Shown: positions 24,882 through 35,007, numbered from the stretch's first letter. The stretch: DNA of 64,000 nt from Saprospiraceae bacterium (GCA_029263015.1 JAJCYI010000034.1:1-64000), one strand, 5' to 3'. The notes: a model not told the origin generated them from the letters alone. A program made the numbers and translations.

Positions 24882-27098
24882 TTATTTGATACGCCTTACA
24901 TCAGCAATGCTTTCTATTTTTAGCAGTGATTTAGTTACCACATTCAGTTGGTCGGTATTGGCAACCAAGAGACTGATATCTCCCTCAAAATAACCTTCGT
25001 CGCCGCCTTTGATGTTGAATGACCGGATATTCAGTTCCAAATCTGAGGAAATAATATTCATGATCTGCTGTATCACCCCGACACCTTCGTCCACGCCGAT
25101 TATTTTTAGTTCAGCGACAAAGGTGCTGTCTCCATTGATGACCCACTCTGCTTTCATCACCCGATAGCCATACCTTGCAAGTAGGTTGGTGGCATTGGGG
25201 CAATTAGAGCGATGTATTTTCAATCCGTCAGAAGAAGTGAGGAAAGCAAAAATGCCATCTCCCTGAACGGGGTTGCAACAGTTTGCAAGCTTGTAGTGGT
25301 ATAATTCGGCAGGTTCCCCGTTGACCAATATTTTTGTTTTGGCCGTAATTTTTGGCTTGGGGGAAGGTTGTTTCTTCTCTTCTATTTTCGGTTTTTCGAC
25401 AGGTATTTCGACCAGTTTATGATCTTTTACCTCAAATGGTTTCAAGAGGTCGTTGAGGGTTGCCTTATCAATTGCCAGCGCGAAATAGAGGTCAGCGTGC
25501 GACTTAAATTGATAATGTTTCACCAAAGCTTCCACACCTTGGTCGAAATGGTTGACTTTCAAGTTGTTGAACTTACGCTGTACGGCTTCTTTGCCAAATT
25601 CTCCTTTCTTTCTGCGCTCTTCTTTCATAGAAGAACGGATTTTAGAACGCGCTTTCCCCGTCACCACTATTTTCAGCCAACTTTCATTCGGTTTCTGTTT
25701 TTTGTCCGTAATGACTTCTACCTTATCCCCAGTGCTGAGCTTGAAACCCATTGGGACAATCTTGTTGTTGACCTTGACTGCTTTACAATGGTAACCAACA
25801 TCAGAATGAATGTGGAAGGCAAAATCAAGCGCTGTAGAACCTTTGGGCATATTGATCATGTCGCCCCTAGGTGTCACCACAAAAATTTCTTCAGCATAAA
25901 GGTTGTTCTTAAAATCGCTAATGAATTCAAGGGCATCCGACCCAGGGTTTTCCATGAGTTCCCTTACCTGGTCTAGCCATTTTTCGTAAACATCTGGTTG
26001 GCCTGAAATGCCTTTATACTTCCAGTGTGCAGCAAAACCCCGTTCAGCTATTTCATCCATTCGTTCACTGCGAATCTGTACTTCTACAAACCGTCCCTGC
26101 GGCCCAATAACAGTGGTGTGCAATGATTCATACGCATTTGATTTGGGCACGGTGACCCAGTCCTTCAGCCGCTCGGGTATGGGTTTGTAAATGTCCGTGA
26201 CAAAAGAATAGGCTGTCCAACATACTTGCTTTTCTTTTTTCTGCTCCACACCCACTACTATACGAACAGCAAACAAGTCGTAGATTTCATCAAAAGGGAC
26301 CTTTTTAGTTTTGAGCTTATTATAAATGGAAGCAACGGACTTAACGCGGCCAAAACACCTATAAGGCACGCCGATTTCATCAAGTTGTTTTTTTATGGGT
26401 TCAAGGAACTTGTTAATGTAGCGCGTCCGCTCAGTTTCAGAAGCATTGATTTGTTGGGCTATTTCACTGTAGGTATCTGGCTCAGTGATTTTTAGGCATA
26501 AGTCCTGGAATTCTGACCTAATAATATATAGGCCCAGCCGATGGGCTAAAGGAGCATAGATATAACTTGTTTCGGCTGCTATTTTTAACTGCTTATGACG
26601 GAGCATAGCACCGAGCGTGCGCATATTGTGCATCCGATCTGCCATTTTGATAAGGACGACCCTTACATCAATCACTAATGTTCCGATTACTTTACGGAAA
26701 TTCTCGGCTTGGGGGCTTTCATAGGTGTGAGAACCATCCAACTTGGTCAGGCCATCAACGATAAGCGCAACCCTTTCATCAAATGCATCCTTTATATCTC
26801 CTAATGTATATTTTGTGTCCTCTACTACATCGTGGAGCAGCGCACAGACTGCGGCAGTTGGTCCAAGGCCAATCTCTTCAATGCAAATACGGGCAACCTC
26901 AATAGGGTGGAGAACATAAGGCTCACCTGACTTCCGGCGTTGTTTGCTATGCCCATCAACTGCCAATTCATAAGCCTTTTGAATCTGAATACTATCCGCA
27001 TTATCCATTTTTTGCTGCAGGACAAGTAACAATTCCTCATATGCATGCTCGATGAGCTGCATGTCTTCTTTGGTATATGTAGTGGCAACAAGAGGCAT
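24882..27098 (-). CDS. spoT: Bifunctional (p)ppGpp synthetase/hydrolase
   Basis: The 738-residue protein has the long RSH layout: HD hydrolase domain (LLHDVVEDT at about 87-95), a RelA/SpoT synthetase domain (about 235-350, with FGRVKSVASIYNKL and FAVRIVV), TGS (IFVVTPRGDMINMPKGSTALDFAFHIH), a conserved-Cys helical region (LANCCNPVQGDGI) and a C-terminal ACT domain. Both catalytic domains look intact, so it can both make and degrade the alarmone. It is first in the minus-strand run spoT, GT2, TPR, recX. Confidence 0.95.
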   Translation of the reverse strand: MPLVATTYTKEDMQLIEHAYEELLLVLQQKMDNADSIQIQKAYELAVDGHSKQRRKSGEPYVLHPIEVARICIEEIGLGPTAAVCALLHDVVEDTKYTLGDIKDAFDERVALIVDGLTKLDGSHTYESPQAENFRKVIGTLVIDVRVVLIKMADRMHNMRTLGAMLRHKQLKIAAETSYIYAPLAHRLGLYIIRSEFQDLCLKITEPDTYSEIAQQINASETERTRYINKFLEPIKKQLDEIGVPYRCFGRVKSVASIYNKLKTKKVPFDEIYDLFAVRIVVGVEQKKEKQVCWTAYSFVTDIYKPIPERLKDWVTVPKSNAYESLHTTVIGPQGRFVEVQIRSERMDEIAERGFAAHWKYKGISGQPDVYEKWLDQVRELMENPGSDALEFISDFKNNLYAEEIFVVTPRGDMINMPKGSTALDFAFHIHSDVGYHCKAVKVNNKIVPMGFKLSTGDKVEVITDKKQKPNESWLKIVVTGKARSKIRSSMKEERRKKGEFGKEAVQRKFNNLKVNHFDQGVEALVKHYQFKSHADLYFALAIDKATLNDLLKPFEVKDHKLVEIPVEKPKIEEKKQPSPKPKITAKTKILVNGEPAELYHYKLANCCNPVQGDGIFAFLTSSDGLKIHRSNCPNATNLLARYGYRVMKAEWVINGDSTFVAELKIIGVDEGVGVIQQIMNIISSDLELNIRSFNIKGGDEGYFEGDISLLVANTDQLNVVTKSLLKIESIADVRRIK

Positions 27099-27149
27099 GA
27101 TAAAACTAGGTAATGGTTAAAGAAACACTTTAGAGATATTTCTATTTTA

Positions 27150-27157
27150 CAAAACTA
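27150..27157 (-). promoter_or_regulatory. Candidate spoT promoter
   Basis: Minus-strand TAGTTTTG fits TAnnTTTG and lies 51 bases before the spoT ATG. No clear -33 element was found. Confidence 0.4.
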
Positions 27158-27295
27158 AACAAAAACTTCTTCGGAATAACCACAGGAAACCCGGAGAAGC
27201 CATTTATGAGGACTGAAGCAAGGTTACTTGCCTTATTTTTTGCAGCAAAATTATCTGATTTTTAACCCCTGCATTTATTTTTTAAAAAAGGTGTT

Positions 27296-27303
27296 TATCT
27301 TTG
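27296..27303 (+). promoter_or_regulatory. Promoter of tRNA-Leu
   Basis: TATCTTTG followed by CA is an exact Bacteroidota -7 element, 50 bases before the tRNA, preceded by an A/T-rich tract as in strong stable-RNA promoters. Confidence 0.6.
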
Positions 27304-27353
27304 CAGCCGCTTTGACCAAAGGGTTACTGGTTTTCATTGATAATCAATCGTTT

Positions 27354-27435
27354 GCGGGTGTGGTGAAATTGGTAGACACGCTAGACTTAGGATCTAGTGC
27401 CGCGAGGCTTGGGGGTTCGAGTCCCTTCACCCGCA
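27354..27435 (+). tRNA. tRNA-Leu (anticodon TAG)
   Basis: An 82-base class II tRNA. Acceptor stem GCGGGTG/CACCCGC with discriminator A, D-arm GTGAAATTGGTAGACAC, anticodon stem CTAGA/TCTAG with loop CTTAGGA (anticodon TAG), a long variable arm TGCCGCGAGGCTT, and the T-arm GGGGGTTCGAGTCCCTT. CCA is not encoded. It reads CUN leucine codons. It stands alone between spoT and trigger factor. Confidence 0.96.
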
Positions 27436-27602
27436 CTTTTTTGTTTTTTGTTGTTCCTCATTTGTTTTTTGTTAGTACCACTTGAAAGTATTTATCTGAA
27501 CAACAAAAAGACTCCCCTTCCCTTTGAGCTTGTTCGGGATTTTATTTTCGTGAAGATAAAACTCTGAACAAGCTCTTATATTTTCATAAAAAACAAAGAC
27601 AA

Positions 27603-29048
27603 ATGCCCAACATTGTAAGAGAGGATATTAACAACCTGAATGCTGTGTTGAAAATAGTAGTCAGTAAAAATGATTATGAGGCCGCTTTTAATGATGAATT
27701 AAAAAAAATTAAGAACAAGGCCAGTATTAAAGGTTTCCGTAAGGGAAAAACCCCTATTTCATTTTTGAAAAAAATGTACGGCAAAGGATTGTTGAGTGAT
27801 TTAGTAACTGACCTTCTCCAAAAAGAATTATCCAAAGAAGTAAACGGTGAAGACTCCAATTACCTCGGCAGGCCAATTCCCACCCAAGACCACCGACCAG
27901 TTGACTTCAATGTCAACAACCTTTCTGATTATGAATTCAAATTCGAGATTGGGATAGCACCTGATTTTGAAATTAAAGGAATGGGCGGCGACCTATCCTG
28001 TGATTTGTACAAAGTACTGGTTCCTGAAGAAAAAGTAGATGAGCAGATAGATATCCTCAAAAAGCAAAAAGGGGAACGTATTGATGTCGATGACAATATC
28101 CAAGAAAACGATGTATTTACCCTCAAAGCAAAGGAGTTGGAAAATGGTACGCCAAAGGAGAATGGATGGGAAACTACTTTTTCGATAATTGGTAGCCGAC
28201 TCGAAGACGGCATGAAAGAAATGTTTCTTTCGAAAAAGAAGGACGACATTGTTCAGTTCAATATTTTCAATTTGGAAAAGGACACTGAACCTGATTATGT
28301 GAAAAAATACCTCCTCAATTTTACGGAGGCTGATATTGAAGAAGGTACGGAAACGGGAGAAGAATATGAGGCAAGCATTGAAGAAGTAAAACGTCTCGTC
28401 CCAGCAGAGTTGACACAAGAACTCTTTGACGAACTGTTGGGCAAAGATGAAATTTCCAGCGAAGAAGAGTTGAGGGAACGGATTCGTAAAAATCTCGGCG
28501 TAGCAGATGAGACAACTGCCAATACAATACTTTTCCGCGACATCAAGAATAATTTATTGGAATTGAACAAGGCAGAAATGCCTTTGCCCGATGATTACCT
28601 GAAGCGTTGGATCGAAGTCGGTTTTAGCAAAGAGTCAGATTCTATCTTAAACAATTTTGAGTATTTCGCCGACGATATGAGGTGGTCGTTGATTAAGGGC
28701 AAGCTTTACAAAAAATATGGCCTCAAGGTAGAAGAAGAAGAAATCAGGCAAGCCGCTGAAGGAAAAATAATGGGTTATTTCGGTGGGCAGTTTTATCCCG
28801 GCATGGAGGATATGGTCAAAAACCTCGTTGATAAAACCATGGAAAATAAAGAAGAGGTGGAACGCATAGCCAGCGATGTTATGAGCAATAAACTGTTCTT
28901 TGAGTTAAAAAATGAAATGACGCTGAACGAAGTTGAAACTACCGTTGAAGAACTGGAAAATAAAATGCGCGAAATCGAAACCGAAAACAAGGCCATTTCG
29001 GAAAAACTAGGTAGTGCTACTGATACCGAAATTGAGGAAGAAGAATAA
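27603..29048 (+). CDS. tig: Trigger factor
   Basis: The 481-residue ribosome-associated chaperone. The N-terminal ribosome-binding domain has KGFRKGKTPISFLKKMYG (the GFRxGKxP signature, about 40-57). The middle FKBP-like domain (about 150-240) appears degenerate, and the C-terminal helical domain has PAELTQELFDELLG and LPDDYLKRWIEVG. The tail is very acidic (TDTEIEEEE). It shields nascent chains at the tunnel exit. The order tig, clpP, clpX is the classical arrangement. Divergence of the PPIase domain is usual in Bacteroidota. Confidence 0.93.
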   Translation: MPNIVREDINNLNAVLKIVVSKNDYEAAFNDELKKIKNKASIKGFRKGKTPISFLKKMYGKGLLSDLVTDLLQKELSKEVNGEDSNYLGRPIPTQDHRPVDFNVNNLSDYEFKFEIGIAPDFEIKGMGGDLSCDLYKVLVPEEKVDEQIDILKKQKGERIDVDDNIQENDVFTLKAKELENGTPKENGWETTFSIIGSRLEDGMKEMFLSKKKDDIVQFNIFNLEKDTEPDYVKKYLLNFTEADIEEGTETGEEYEASIEEVKRLVPAELTQELFDELLGKDEISSEEELRERIRKNLGVADETTANTILFRDIKNNLLELNKAEMPLPDDYLKRWIEVGFSKESDSILNNFEYFADDMRWSLIKGKLYKKYGLKVEEEEIRQAAEGKIMGYFGGQFYPGMEDMVKNLVDKTMENKEEVERIASDVMSNKLFFELKNEMTLNEVETTVEELENKMREIETENKAISEKLGSATDTEIEEEE

Positions 29049-29194
29049 AATCATTGCGGTTTCAACCAGAAGGTTATAAATACGTTCTTAATACGTTTCC
29101 AAATACAGAAGCTGGAGATAAGTAGGTAACTTTAAACACTAGCCCCACTGTCTTCTTTCAGATTGGCAATAGAACCATTTCAAATAAGAAAACC

Positions 29195-29908
29195 ATGTTT
29201 CACAAAGATGAATTTAAAAAGTATGCTACTCAGCACCTCGGTATGAGCAGCATGCATTTGGAAAAATATGCTGAAAAATCGATTGAAGCAGCTTATCCTA
29301 ACATTCGCTCTTTCACCCCGAATGTAATCGAGGAAAGGCCGATGAACATTGTTGGCATTGATGTCTTTTCCCGATTAATGATGGATCGAATTATCTTCCT
29401 TGGAGTACCTATCAATGACTATGTAGCGAATGTCGTACAGGCACAAATGCTTTTTCTTGACTCCACTGACAACAAACGTGATGTTCAGATGTATGTCAAT
29501 AGTCCAGGTGGTTCAGTTACGGCAGGATTGGGCATTTATGATACGATGCAATACATTTCACCGGACATCGGAACTATATGTACAGGCATCGCAGCCTCAA
29601 TGGGAGCTGTGCTACTGGCTGCTGGTACTAAGGGCAAGCGCACTGGCCTACAGCATTCTAGGGTGATGATACACCAGCCATTAGGCGGCATGCAGGGTCA
29701 AGTGACCGATATGGAGATTTCTTACCACCTCATCAAAGCGATGCAAAAAGACTTGTATGAAGTATTGGTTCACCACACTGGTCAGAAATACGAAACAATC
29801 GCTAAAGACTGTGAACGGGACAATTGGATGACGGCCAAAGAGGCCAAAAAATATGGACTGATTGATGAAGTATTAGAACGGACGAACGACAAGTCTGAAA
29901 CAAAATAA
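29195..29908 (+). CDS. clpP: ATP-dependent Clp protease proteolytic subunit
   Basis: The 237-residue serine protease has the catalytic Ser in [14 protein letters not shown], His in [10 protein letters not shown] and a conserved DRDNWM-like motif ([11 protein letters not shown]). The [19 protein letters not shown] segment is the strand that binds substrate. The N-terminus ([19 protein letters not shown]) is about 40 residues longer than the E. coli mature protein and probably contains a propeptide or family-specific extension. It assembles as a double heptamer with ClpX, encoded next. Confidence 0.96.
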   Translation: MFHKDEFKKYATQHLGMSSMHLEKYAEKSIEAAYPNIRSFTPNVIEERPMNIVGIDVFSRLMMDRIIFLGVPINDYVANVVQAQMLFLDSTDNKRDVQMYVNSPGGSVTAGLGIYDTMQYISPDIGTICTGIAASMGAVLLAAGTKGKRTGLQHSRVMIHQPLGGMQGQVTDMEISYHLIKAMQKDLYEVLVHHTGQKYETIAKDCERDNWMTAKEAKKYGLIDEVLERTNDKSETK

Positions 29909-29925
29909 CCGTAGTTTGATGCTAA

Positions 29926-29975
29926 TTGCCTGTTGTTTGGCTTTTTGGTTCTACCTAAAAATCAACAACAGGCAA
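29926..29975. repeat. Inverted repeat between clpP and clpX
   Basis: 12-base perfect arms TTGCCTGTTGTT (29926-29937) and AACAACAGGCAA (29964-29975) with a 26-base loop. There is no T-run. It lies in the space between the clpP stop and the preferred clpX ATG at 29994, so it may be a processing or attenuation hairpin. Confidence 0.6.
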
Positions 29976-29993
29976 CCAACAGCTAATTTATAC

Positions 29994-31259
29994 ATGCGAA
30001 GAAGTAAACAAAGCTATAGATGTTCCTTTTGTGGAAAGGACAAATCAGAAGCACTGATCCTAATTGCTGGGATCGATGGGCATATCTGTGAGGTATGCGT
30101 TGAACAAGCAGTTGATATCATCGAGGAAGAATTGTACGACAATAAAAAAACCGAGCCGGCACCACAGCAGAAACCTACCGAGTTTAATTTACCCGAAAAT
30201 GTTACTCCAAAGGACATCAAAGACTACATTGATGATTATGTGATCGGCCAAGAAGTGGCCAAAAAGACAATTTCAGTTGCTGTTTACAATCACTATAAAA
30301 GGCTTCGCCAGTCAGGCAAGGACTTGAACGATGACGTGGAAATTGAAAAGTCAAATGTACTTTTTGTTGGTGAAACCGGAACAGGGAAGACCTTATTGGC
30401 AAAGACCATTGCCAAATATTTGAATGTGCCTTTTGCTATCGTCGATGCGACTGTTTTTACCGAGGCTGGTTATGTTGGAGAAGATGTGGAAAGTATTCTT
30501 GCGCGCCTTTTACAGGTTTGCGATTATAATGTTGCTGCCGCAGAAAGGGGGATTGTTTACATTGATGAAATTGACAAGATTGCCCGAAAAAGCGATAACC
30601 CATCTATTACTAGAGATGTCTCTGGGGAAGGAGTTCAGCAGGGCATGCTCAAGATGCTGGAAGGTACAGATGTTAATGTACCGCCACAAGGAGGCCGCAA
30701 GCACCCTGAGCAAAAATTGGTCAAAGTCAATACACAAAATATCCTTTTTATCTGTGGAGGGGCATTCGATGGTATAGACAGACATATTGCCCGCAGGATG
30801 AATACCCATGTAATAGGTTTTAAGGCAGATGAAAAACAAGCCCTTGATAAGGAGAACTTAATCAAGTATGTTAACCACCAAGACCTTAAGCGTTTTGGAT
30901 TGATACCTGAGTTGGTGGGTCGCTTACCAGTGGCTACTTTCCTTGAGCCACTAGACCACCCCACACTCCGTCGAATTTTGACCGAGCCAAAAAATGCCCT
31001 CTTAAAACAATATACAAAGTTGTTTTCTTTAGAAGGAATCCTCATCAGTTTCACAGATGGAGCTATTGATTATATTGCGGAAAAAGCCATTGATTACAAA
31101 TTGGGAGCAAGAGGCTTGCGTTCTATTTGTGAAGCTGTGATGAACGATGCAATGTTTGATCTACCATCCGATAAGAGCATCAAAGAATTTACCATCACAG
31201 CTGATTATGCGTGTGAAAAACTGGAACATTCGCGGATGAGCTTCCTCAAAGCAGCGTAA
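29994..31259 (+). CDS. clpX: ATP-dependent Clp protease ATP-binding subunit ClpX
   Basis: The start is set at [15 protein letters not shown] (421 residues), because the upstream 26 codons translate the intergenic hairpin. The N-terminal zinc-binding domain has CSFCGK...CEVCVEQ. The AAA+ domain has Walker A GETGTGKT, Walker B YIDEIDK, the pore loop GYVGED, the RKH loop region and the sensor 2 LGARGLRS. It unfolds tagged proteins and feeds them to ClpP. All motifs are intact, and a good terminator follows. Confidence 0.96.
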   Translation: MRRSKQSYRCSFCGKDKSEALILIAGIDGHICEVCVEQAVDIIEEELYDNKKTEPAPQQKPTEFNLPENVTPKDIKDYIDDYVIGQEVAKKTISVAVYNHYKRLRQSGKDLNDDVEIEKSNVLFVGETGTGKTLLAKTIAKYLNVPFAIVDATVFTEAGYVGEDVESILARLLQVCDYNVAAAERGIVYIDEIDKIARKSDNPSITRDVSGEGVQQGMLKMLEGTDVNVPPQGGRKHPEQKLVKVNTQNILFICGGAFDGIDRHIARRMNTHVIGFKADEKQALDKENLIKYVNHQDLKRFGLIPELVGRLPVATFLEPLDHPTLRRILTEPKNALLKQYTKLFSLEGILISFTDGAIDYIAEKAIDYKLGARGLRSICEAVMNDAMFDLPSDKSIKEFTITADYACEKLEHSRMSFLKAA

Positions 31260-31280
31260 GTAAAAGTATTTAGACCTTTT

Positions 31281-31319
31281 AAAAACGCCTTGCAGCATGA
31301 TTCCTGCAAGGCGTTTTTT
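31281..31319 (+). terminator. Intrinsic terminator after clpX
   Basis: Stem AACGCCTTGCAG/CTGCAAGGCGTT followed by TTTT. Confidence 0.92.
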
Positions 31320-31487
31320 GTTACAAAATGTGCTAAAATTTCTTTTTTGCGAAACAAATAACTGTGTCGCGTCGAGAATGCCGTTAAATATTTCGATATT
31401 AAGCACTTCTGTTATACCTTCACCCTACGATATATTTACCTACATCATTTTCAAAAGAATTTTTCACCAACTTTAAACTTTTATATT

Positions 31488-31868
31488 ATGAACGGAGTAC
31501 TCAATTTAGGCAAATACCTTTTTGCCATTCCATTTGCAGTTTTTGGCGTGATGCACCTTTTCAATGCTGATGCTATGGCAGGCATGGCACCTTTCGGAGG
31601 TGCAATCATGGTTTATATTACTGGACTGGCTCTCATTGCTGCGGCTGTGAGTATATTGATAGGAAAGAAAGACAAATTAGCTACAGCCCTTTTGGGAGTT
31701 ATGTTGATACTGACTGCACTATTGGTTCATGCAACTGGATTGGCGAATGCTGCTGATGAAATGGCTGCTAATATGTCCATGTCGAATTTGTTGAAAGACA
31801 TTGCCCTCGCTGGAGCTGCTTGGATGTATGCTTTTATGGGCGCTAAAGACACCGCTCACATTGGATAA
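31488..31868 (+). CDS. DoxX-like membrane protein
   Basis: The 126-residue protein has four predicted membrane helices (about 8-25, 35-57, 63-85, 98-117). The N-terminal YLFAIPFAVFGVMHLFNADAMAG and GGAIMVYITGLALIAAAVSILIGK follow the DoxX/SURF4-like pattern. DoxX relatives take part in quinone or thiosulfate redox and membrane stress responses; no specific role can be assigned. It is monocistronic, with terminators on both sides. Confidence 0.7.
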   Translation: MNGVLNLGKYLFAIPFAVFGVMHLFNADAMAGMAPFGGAIMVYITGLALIAAAVSILIGKKDKLATALLGVMLILTALLVHATGLANAADEMAANMSMSNLLKDIALAGAAWMYAFMGAKDTAHIG

Positions 31869-31895
31869 ATTTTCTCCCCCTCAACATTATTGAGG

Positions 31896-31931
31896 ATGCA
31901 CCTGTGATGTAATATTGCAGGTGCATTTTTA
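31896..31931 (+). terminator. Intrinsic terminator after DoxX-like gene
   Basis: Stem ATGCACCTG/CAGGTGCAT with a 13-base loop followed by TTTTATTT. Confidence 0.8.
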
Positions 31932-32140
31932 TTTCAGCCCATTCCTCAATTTACTTTTTTTCTCTAATCAGAGCTTGCTGGAAAAGAGGTCTTTTTTATT
32001 TTCATAATCCAAGTTGCGATAAATACAGATCAAGATCAAAGGGTCTATTGGTTTAAGGTGTTTTGGTCTTTTGGAGCGTCTTTATACCAAAAACCGGTAG
32101 ACCGATTTCCTTTTCAGATATGGATTCATCCCAACTTAAG

Positions 32141-33544
32141 TTACATATGCAACGCTCGGTCTCCTGTCGCCGCTAATGCAGCTTCTTTGATCGCTTCCGT
32201 AAATGTCGGGTGAGCATGGCTCATCCTCGAACAATCCTCCGCGGAAGCACGGAATTCCATCAGGGTGACAGCTTCTGCAATCATATCGGCAGCACGGGCG
32301 GCGACCATGTGGACGCCAAGGATTTCATCCGTTTTCTGATGTGCTAATACTTTTACCATGCCTTCGATATCAGTACTGGCGCGGGCGCGGCCCAATGCCC
32401 GCATGGGAAATTTACCAGTTTTATAAGGTACGCCAGCTTCTTTCAACTCATCTTCTGTTTTGCCCACACTTGCCACTTCTGGCCAGGTATAAACCACCCC
32501 AGGAATTAAGTTGTAATCAACATGTGGTTTTTGGCCAGCCATGGATTCTGCAACAAAAACACCTTCCTCTTCGGCTTTGTGGGCCAACATCGCTCCTTTC
32601 ACCACATCGCCGATGGCATAAATTCCAGGAACATTGGTCTGGAGGTGACCATCCACTGCTATGCGGCCACTGTCGTCTTTTTTTACACCAGCGTTTTCCA
32701 ATCCCAAATTATCGGTGTATGGCCTGCGGCCAATCGCTACAAGGCAGTAATCTGCTTTTATTTCGAAAGTATCTTCGCTGCCTTTTTTCTGAACGCCAAC
32801 AGTGACACTCTGGCTAGTGGCTTTTACTGTGGTTACTTTGTGTTTTAAATGGAACTTCATGCCCAGCTTCTTCAGCGTGCGTTGCAGTTCCTTGCTGCAA
32901 TCTTTGTCCATCCCAGCGATAATGCGGTCTAAAAATTCAACCACTTCCACCTCAGTACCCAAACGGGCATACACAGATCCGATCTCCAACCCAATGACCC
33001 CTCCGCCAATTACAACCATGCGTTTTGGCACTTTATCAATATTCAAAGCTTCGGTGGAGGTGATGACCCTTTTTTTATCATAATTGAAAGCAGCAGGAGT
33101 AACAGGTTTGCTTCCTGTGGCAATAATAGTTTTATCAGTTTCAATCTCCTTTTTGCTACCACCCTCTTTGGCAATGCTGATTTTGTTGGGCGTCACAAAA
33201 GAACCGTGTCCTTGGTACACGTCTATTTTGTTTTTCTTCATCAAAAAATCAATTCCTTTGGTGGTTTGCTCCACTACTTCGTTTTTCCGCTTTATCATCT
33301 GCGGCATATTCACTTTGAGATTGCTCAGGTCGATTCCGTGCTCCGTGAATTTTTTATGCGCATTGTGATAATGTTCGGAAGAGTCGAGCAATGCTTTTGA
33401 GGGAATGCACCCCACATTTAGGCAGGTACCTCCAAGCGTAGGATAACGTTCGATAATTGCAGTTTTCATACCCAACTGGGCACACCGAATGGCTGCCACA
33501 TATCCTCCAGGGCCTGAACCGATGACCGTTACGTCGTATTTCAT
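32141..33544 (-). CDS. lpdA: Dihydrolipoyl dehydrogenase
   Basis: The start is set at MKYDVTVIGSGPGGYVAAI (467 residues). FAD-binding GSGPGG, redox-active disulfide GGTCLNVGCIPSKALL, NAD-binding GGGVIGLEIGSVYARLG, and the C-terminal interface HAHPTFTEA (catalytic His-Glu pair) are all present. It is the E3 component that reoxidises lipoamide in pyruvate, 2-oxoglutarate, branched-chain and glycine-cleavage complexes. No E1 or E2 genes lie nearby. It is the last gene of a minus-strand run holB, ricT, lpdA with 53-66 base gaps. Confidence 0.96.
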   Translation of the reverse strand: MKYDVTVIGSGPGGYVAAIRCAQLGMKTAIIERYPTLGGTCLNVGCIPSKALLDSSEHYHNAHKKFTEHGIDLSNLKVNMPQMIKRKNEVVEQTTKGIDFLMKKNKIDVYQGHGSFVTPNKISIAKEGGSKKEIETDKTIIATGSKPVTPAAFNYDKKRVITSTEALNIDKVPKRMVVIGGGVIGLEIGSVYARLGTEVEVVEFLDRIIAGMDKDCSKELQRTLKKLGMKFHLKHKVTTVKATSQSVTVGVQKKGSEDTFEIKADYCLVAIGRRPYTDNLGLENAGVKKDDSGRIAVDGHLQTNVPGIYAIGDVVKGAMLAHKAEEEGVFVAESMAGQKPHVDYNLIPGVVYTWPEVASVGKTEDELKEAGVPYKTGKFPMRALGRARASTDIEGMVKVLAHQKTDEILGVHMVAARAADMIAEAVTLMEFRASAEDCSRMSHAHPTFTEAIKEAALAATGDRALHM

Positions 33545-33555
33545 TGATTTAAATA

Positions 33556-33606
33556 GTTGGATCGTTAAAATGGTTGGATCGTTATCTAACACCATCCAAC
33601 CATTTT
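33556..33606. repeat. Direct and inverted repeats upstream of lpdA
   Basis: Two copies of GTTGGATCGTTA (33556-33567 and 33573-33584) lie in tandem. The second is inside a 13-base perfect inverted repeat AAAATGGTTGGAT/ATCCAACCATTTT (33567-33579/33594-33606). The block fills the gap between the ricT stop and the lpdA start. Confidence 0.6.
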
Positions 33607-33610
33607 CAAC

Positions 33611-34999
33611 TCAACCTTTATCCTTTGTTGTATTTTTATTGTCTCTTGGCTTTCCTCTACCTCCACGCCCCCTTGGCGGCCTGTTACCACTTTTTCCTCC
33701 AGCGTTTTTTTCATTTTGAGATCCTCGGGTTCCTGGTTTTGAAGACCGTCTTGACTTATCATTTTCCTTTCCACTACTATTGTCTTCGCCCTTTCTCTCA
33801 GGCCGTCCTTGGCGCCTGTCTGCTCCCTTGTTTCCTTTGCCACTTTTATTCCTCTCACGACCACTATGACTTTTGTTTCTCCTCTTGTTTTGCCGGCGGC
33901 GCTCTTCCATAGGAAGCTCTATAAAACCAGTCACGTCATCGGAAAATTCAACTTCTTCTACTTCATATTCAGGTTTTATCATCAGAACTGCAAGCGATGC
34001 TGGGCGGTTTCCTTTTTGATTCATTTCCCGCACATCCCGAACCTGTTCAAGGTCAAGTGGGTAGAAGCGGCCACGTCCTCCGTCTTTTTCATAACTATAA
34101 TACATGATGCCTTTGAAAATATCTGTCTTGACCAAGGTTGCTCTCCCTTCTTCTGTATGGAGTTTTTCAGCATCTGCCGGAAAATTGGAAAGGGCTTCCA
34201 TATAGGTGTCCAATTCATAATTGAGACAGCACTTCAACCGTCCACACTGCCCAGAAAGCTTTGCTTGGTTGATGGCCAAATTTTGGTATCGGGCAGCAGC
34301 AGTGGAAACCGTCCGATAAGAAGTAAGCCACGTAGAGCAACACAATTCCCGACCACACGGTCCAAGCCCTCCTATACGTGCGCTTTCCTGACGGGCACCG
34401 ATCTGGCGCATTTCTATTTTCAACTTGAATTCTTTTGCAAAATGGCGGATCAGTTCCCGAAAATCTACCCGTCCTTCAGCAGTATAATAGAAGGTTGCTT
34501 TACGGCCATCACCCTGAACTTCCACATCTCCAACTTTCATGTTCAAATCGAGCGTCCTTGCAATGGCCCTTGCCCTGACCATCATCGGCATTTCCTTTGC
34601 CTTTGTTTCTCCGTATTTTTCCAGATCACGTTCATTCGCTATGCGTATCACTTTAGGAAAATAACTATCTTCCTGAACCTTTTTCTTCCGCATCTGCAAC
34701 CGCACCAATTCTCCAGTGAGGGTGATGCGGCCAGTATCGGAACCTGCCTGTGATTCCACCATCACCAAATCGCCGGTATGAGCTTGGGTATAAGGTTGGT
34801 TGAAATAAAATCCTTTTCTAGAGCCATTTTTGAAACTCACTTCTACTACATTGAATGGTTCAACATCTTCTATTTCCATGGCAGCGAGCCAATCATATGT
34901 GTTGAGTCGGTTGCAACCACCAGTATCGCAATTGCCATTGCTCCTGCAACCAATTGGTTGCCCATCCTTCAAGTTAACTGAACATCCTGCACAAGCCAT
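33611..34999 (-). CDS. ricT: PSP1-domain protein, RicT/YaaT homologue
   Basis: The 462-residue protein has an N-terminal Cys-rich segment (MACAGCSVN...GCRSNGNCDTGGCNRL) and a PSP1 domain (about 45-290) with GPCGRELCCSTWL and SGQCGRLKCCLNYEL, the Cys-pair motifs that hold iron-sulfur clusters in RicT. A low-complexity basic tail (about 360-462, rich in Arg, Lys, Gly, Asn) follows. RicT with RicA and RicF affects RNase Y processing in Bacillus; in Bacteroidota it is linked to gliding/cell division by family annotation only. The tail suggests RNA binding. It is downstream of holB, an order conserved in many phyla. Confidence 0.88.
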   Translation of the reverse strand: MACAGCSVNLKDGQPIGCRSNGNCDTGGCNRLNTYDWLAAMEIEDVEPFNVVEVSFKNGSRKGFYFNQPYTQAHTGDLVMVESQAGSDTGRITLTGELVRLQMRKKKVQEDSYFPKVIRIANERDLEKYGETKAKEMPMMVRARAIARTLDLNMKVGDVEVQGDGRKATFYYTAEGRVDFRELIRHFAKEFKLKIEMRQIGARQESARIGGLGPCGRELCCSTWLTSYRTVSTAAARYQNLAINQAKLSGQCGRLKCCLNYELDTYMEALSNFPADAEKLHTEEGRATLVKTDIFKGIMYYSYEKDGGRGRFYPLDLEQVRDVREMNQKGNRPASLAVLMIKPEYEVEEVEFSDDVTGFIELPMEERRRQNKRRNKSHSGRERNKSGKGNKGADRRQGRPERKGEDNSSGKENDKSRRSSKPGTRGSQNEKNAGGKSGNRPPRGRGGRGKPRDNKNTTKDKG

Positions 35000-35007
35000 T
35001 TCCTTGG

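Noticed and set aside
25368-25976. 202-residue plus-strand ORF
   Set aside because: Antisense to spoT, with no recognisable domain and a low-complexity Phe/Arg-rich translation.
33809-34753. 314-residue plus-strand ORF
   Set aside because: Lies wholly antisense to ricT, whose motifs are clear; composition (Phe, His, Cys rich) is typical of a shadow frame.
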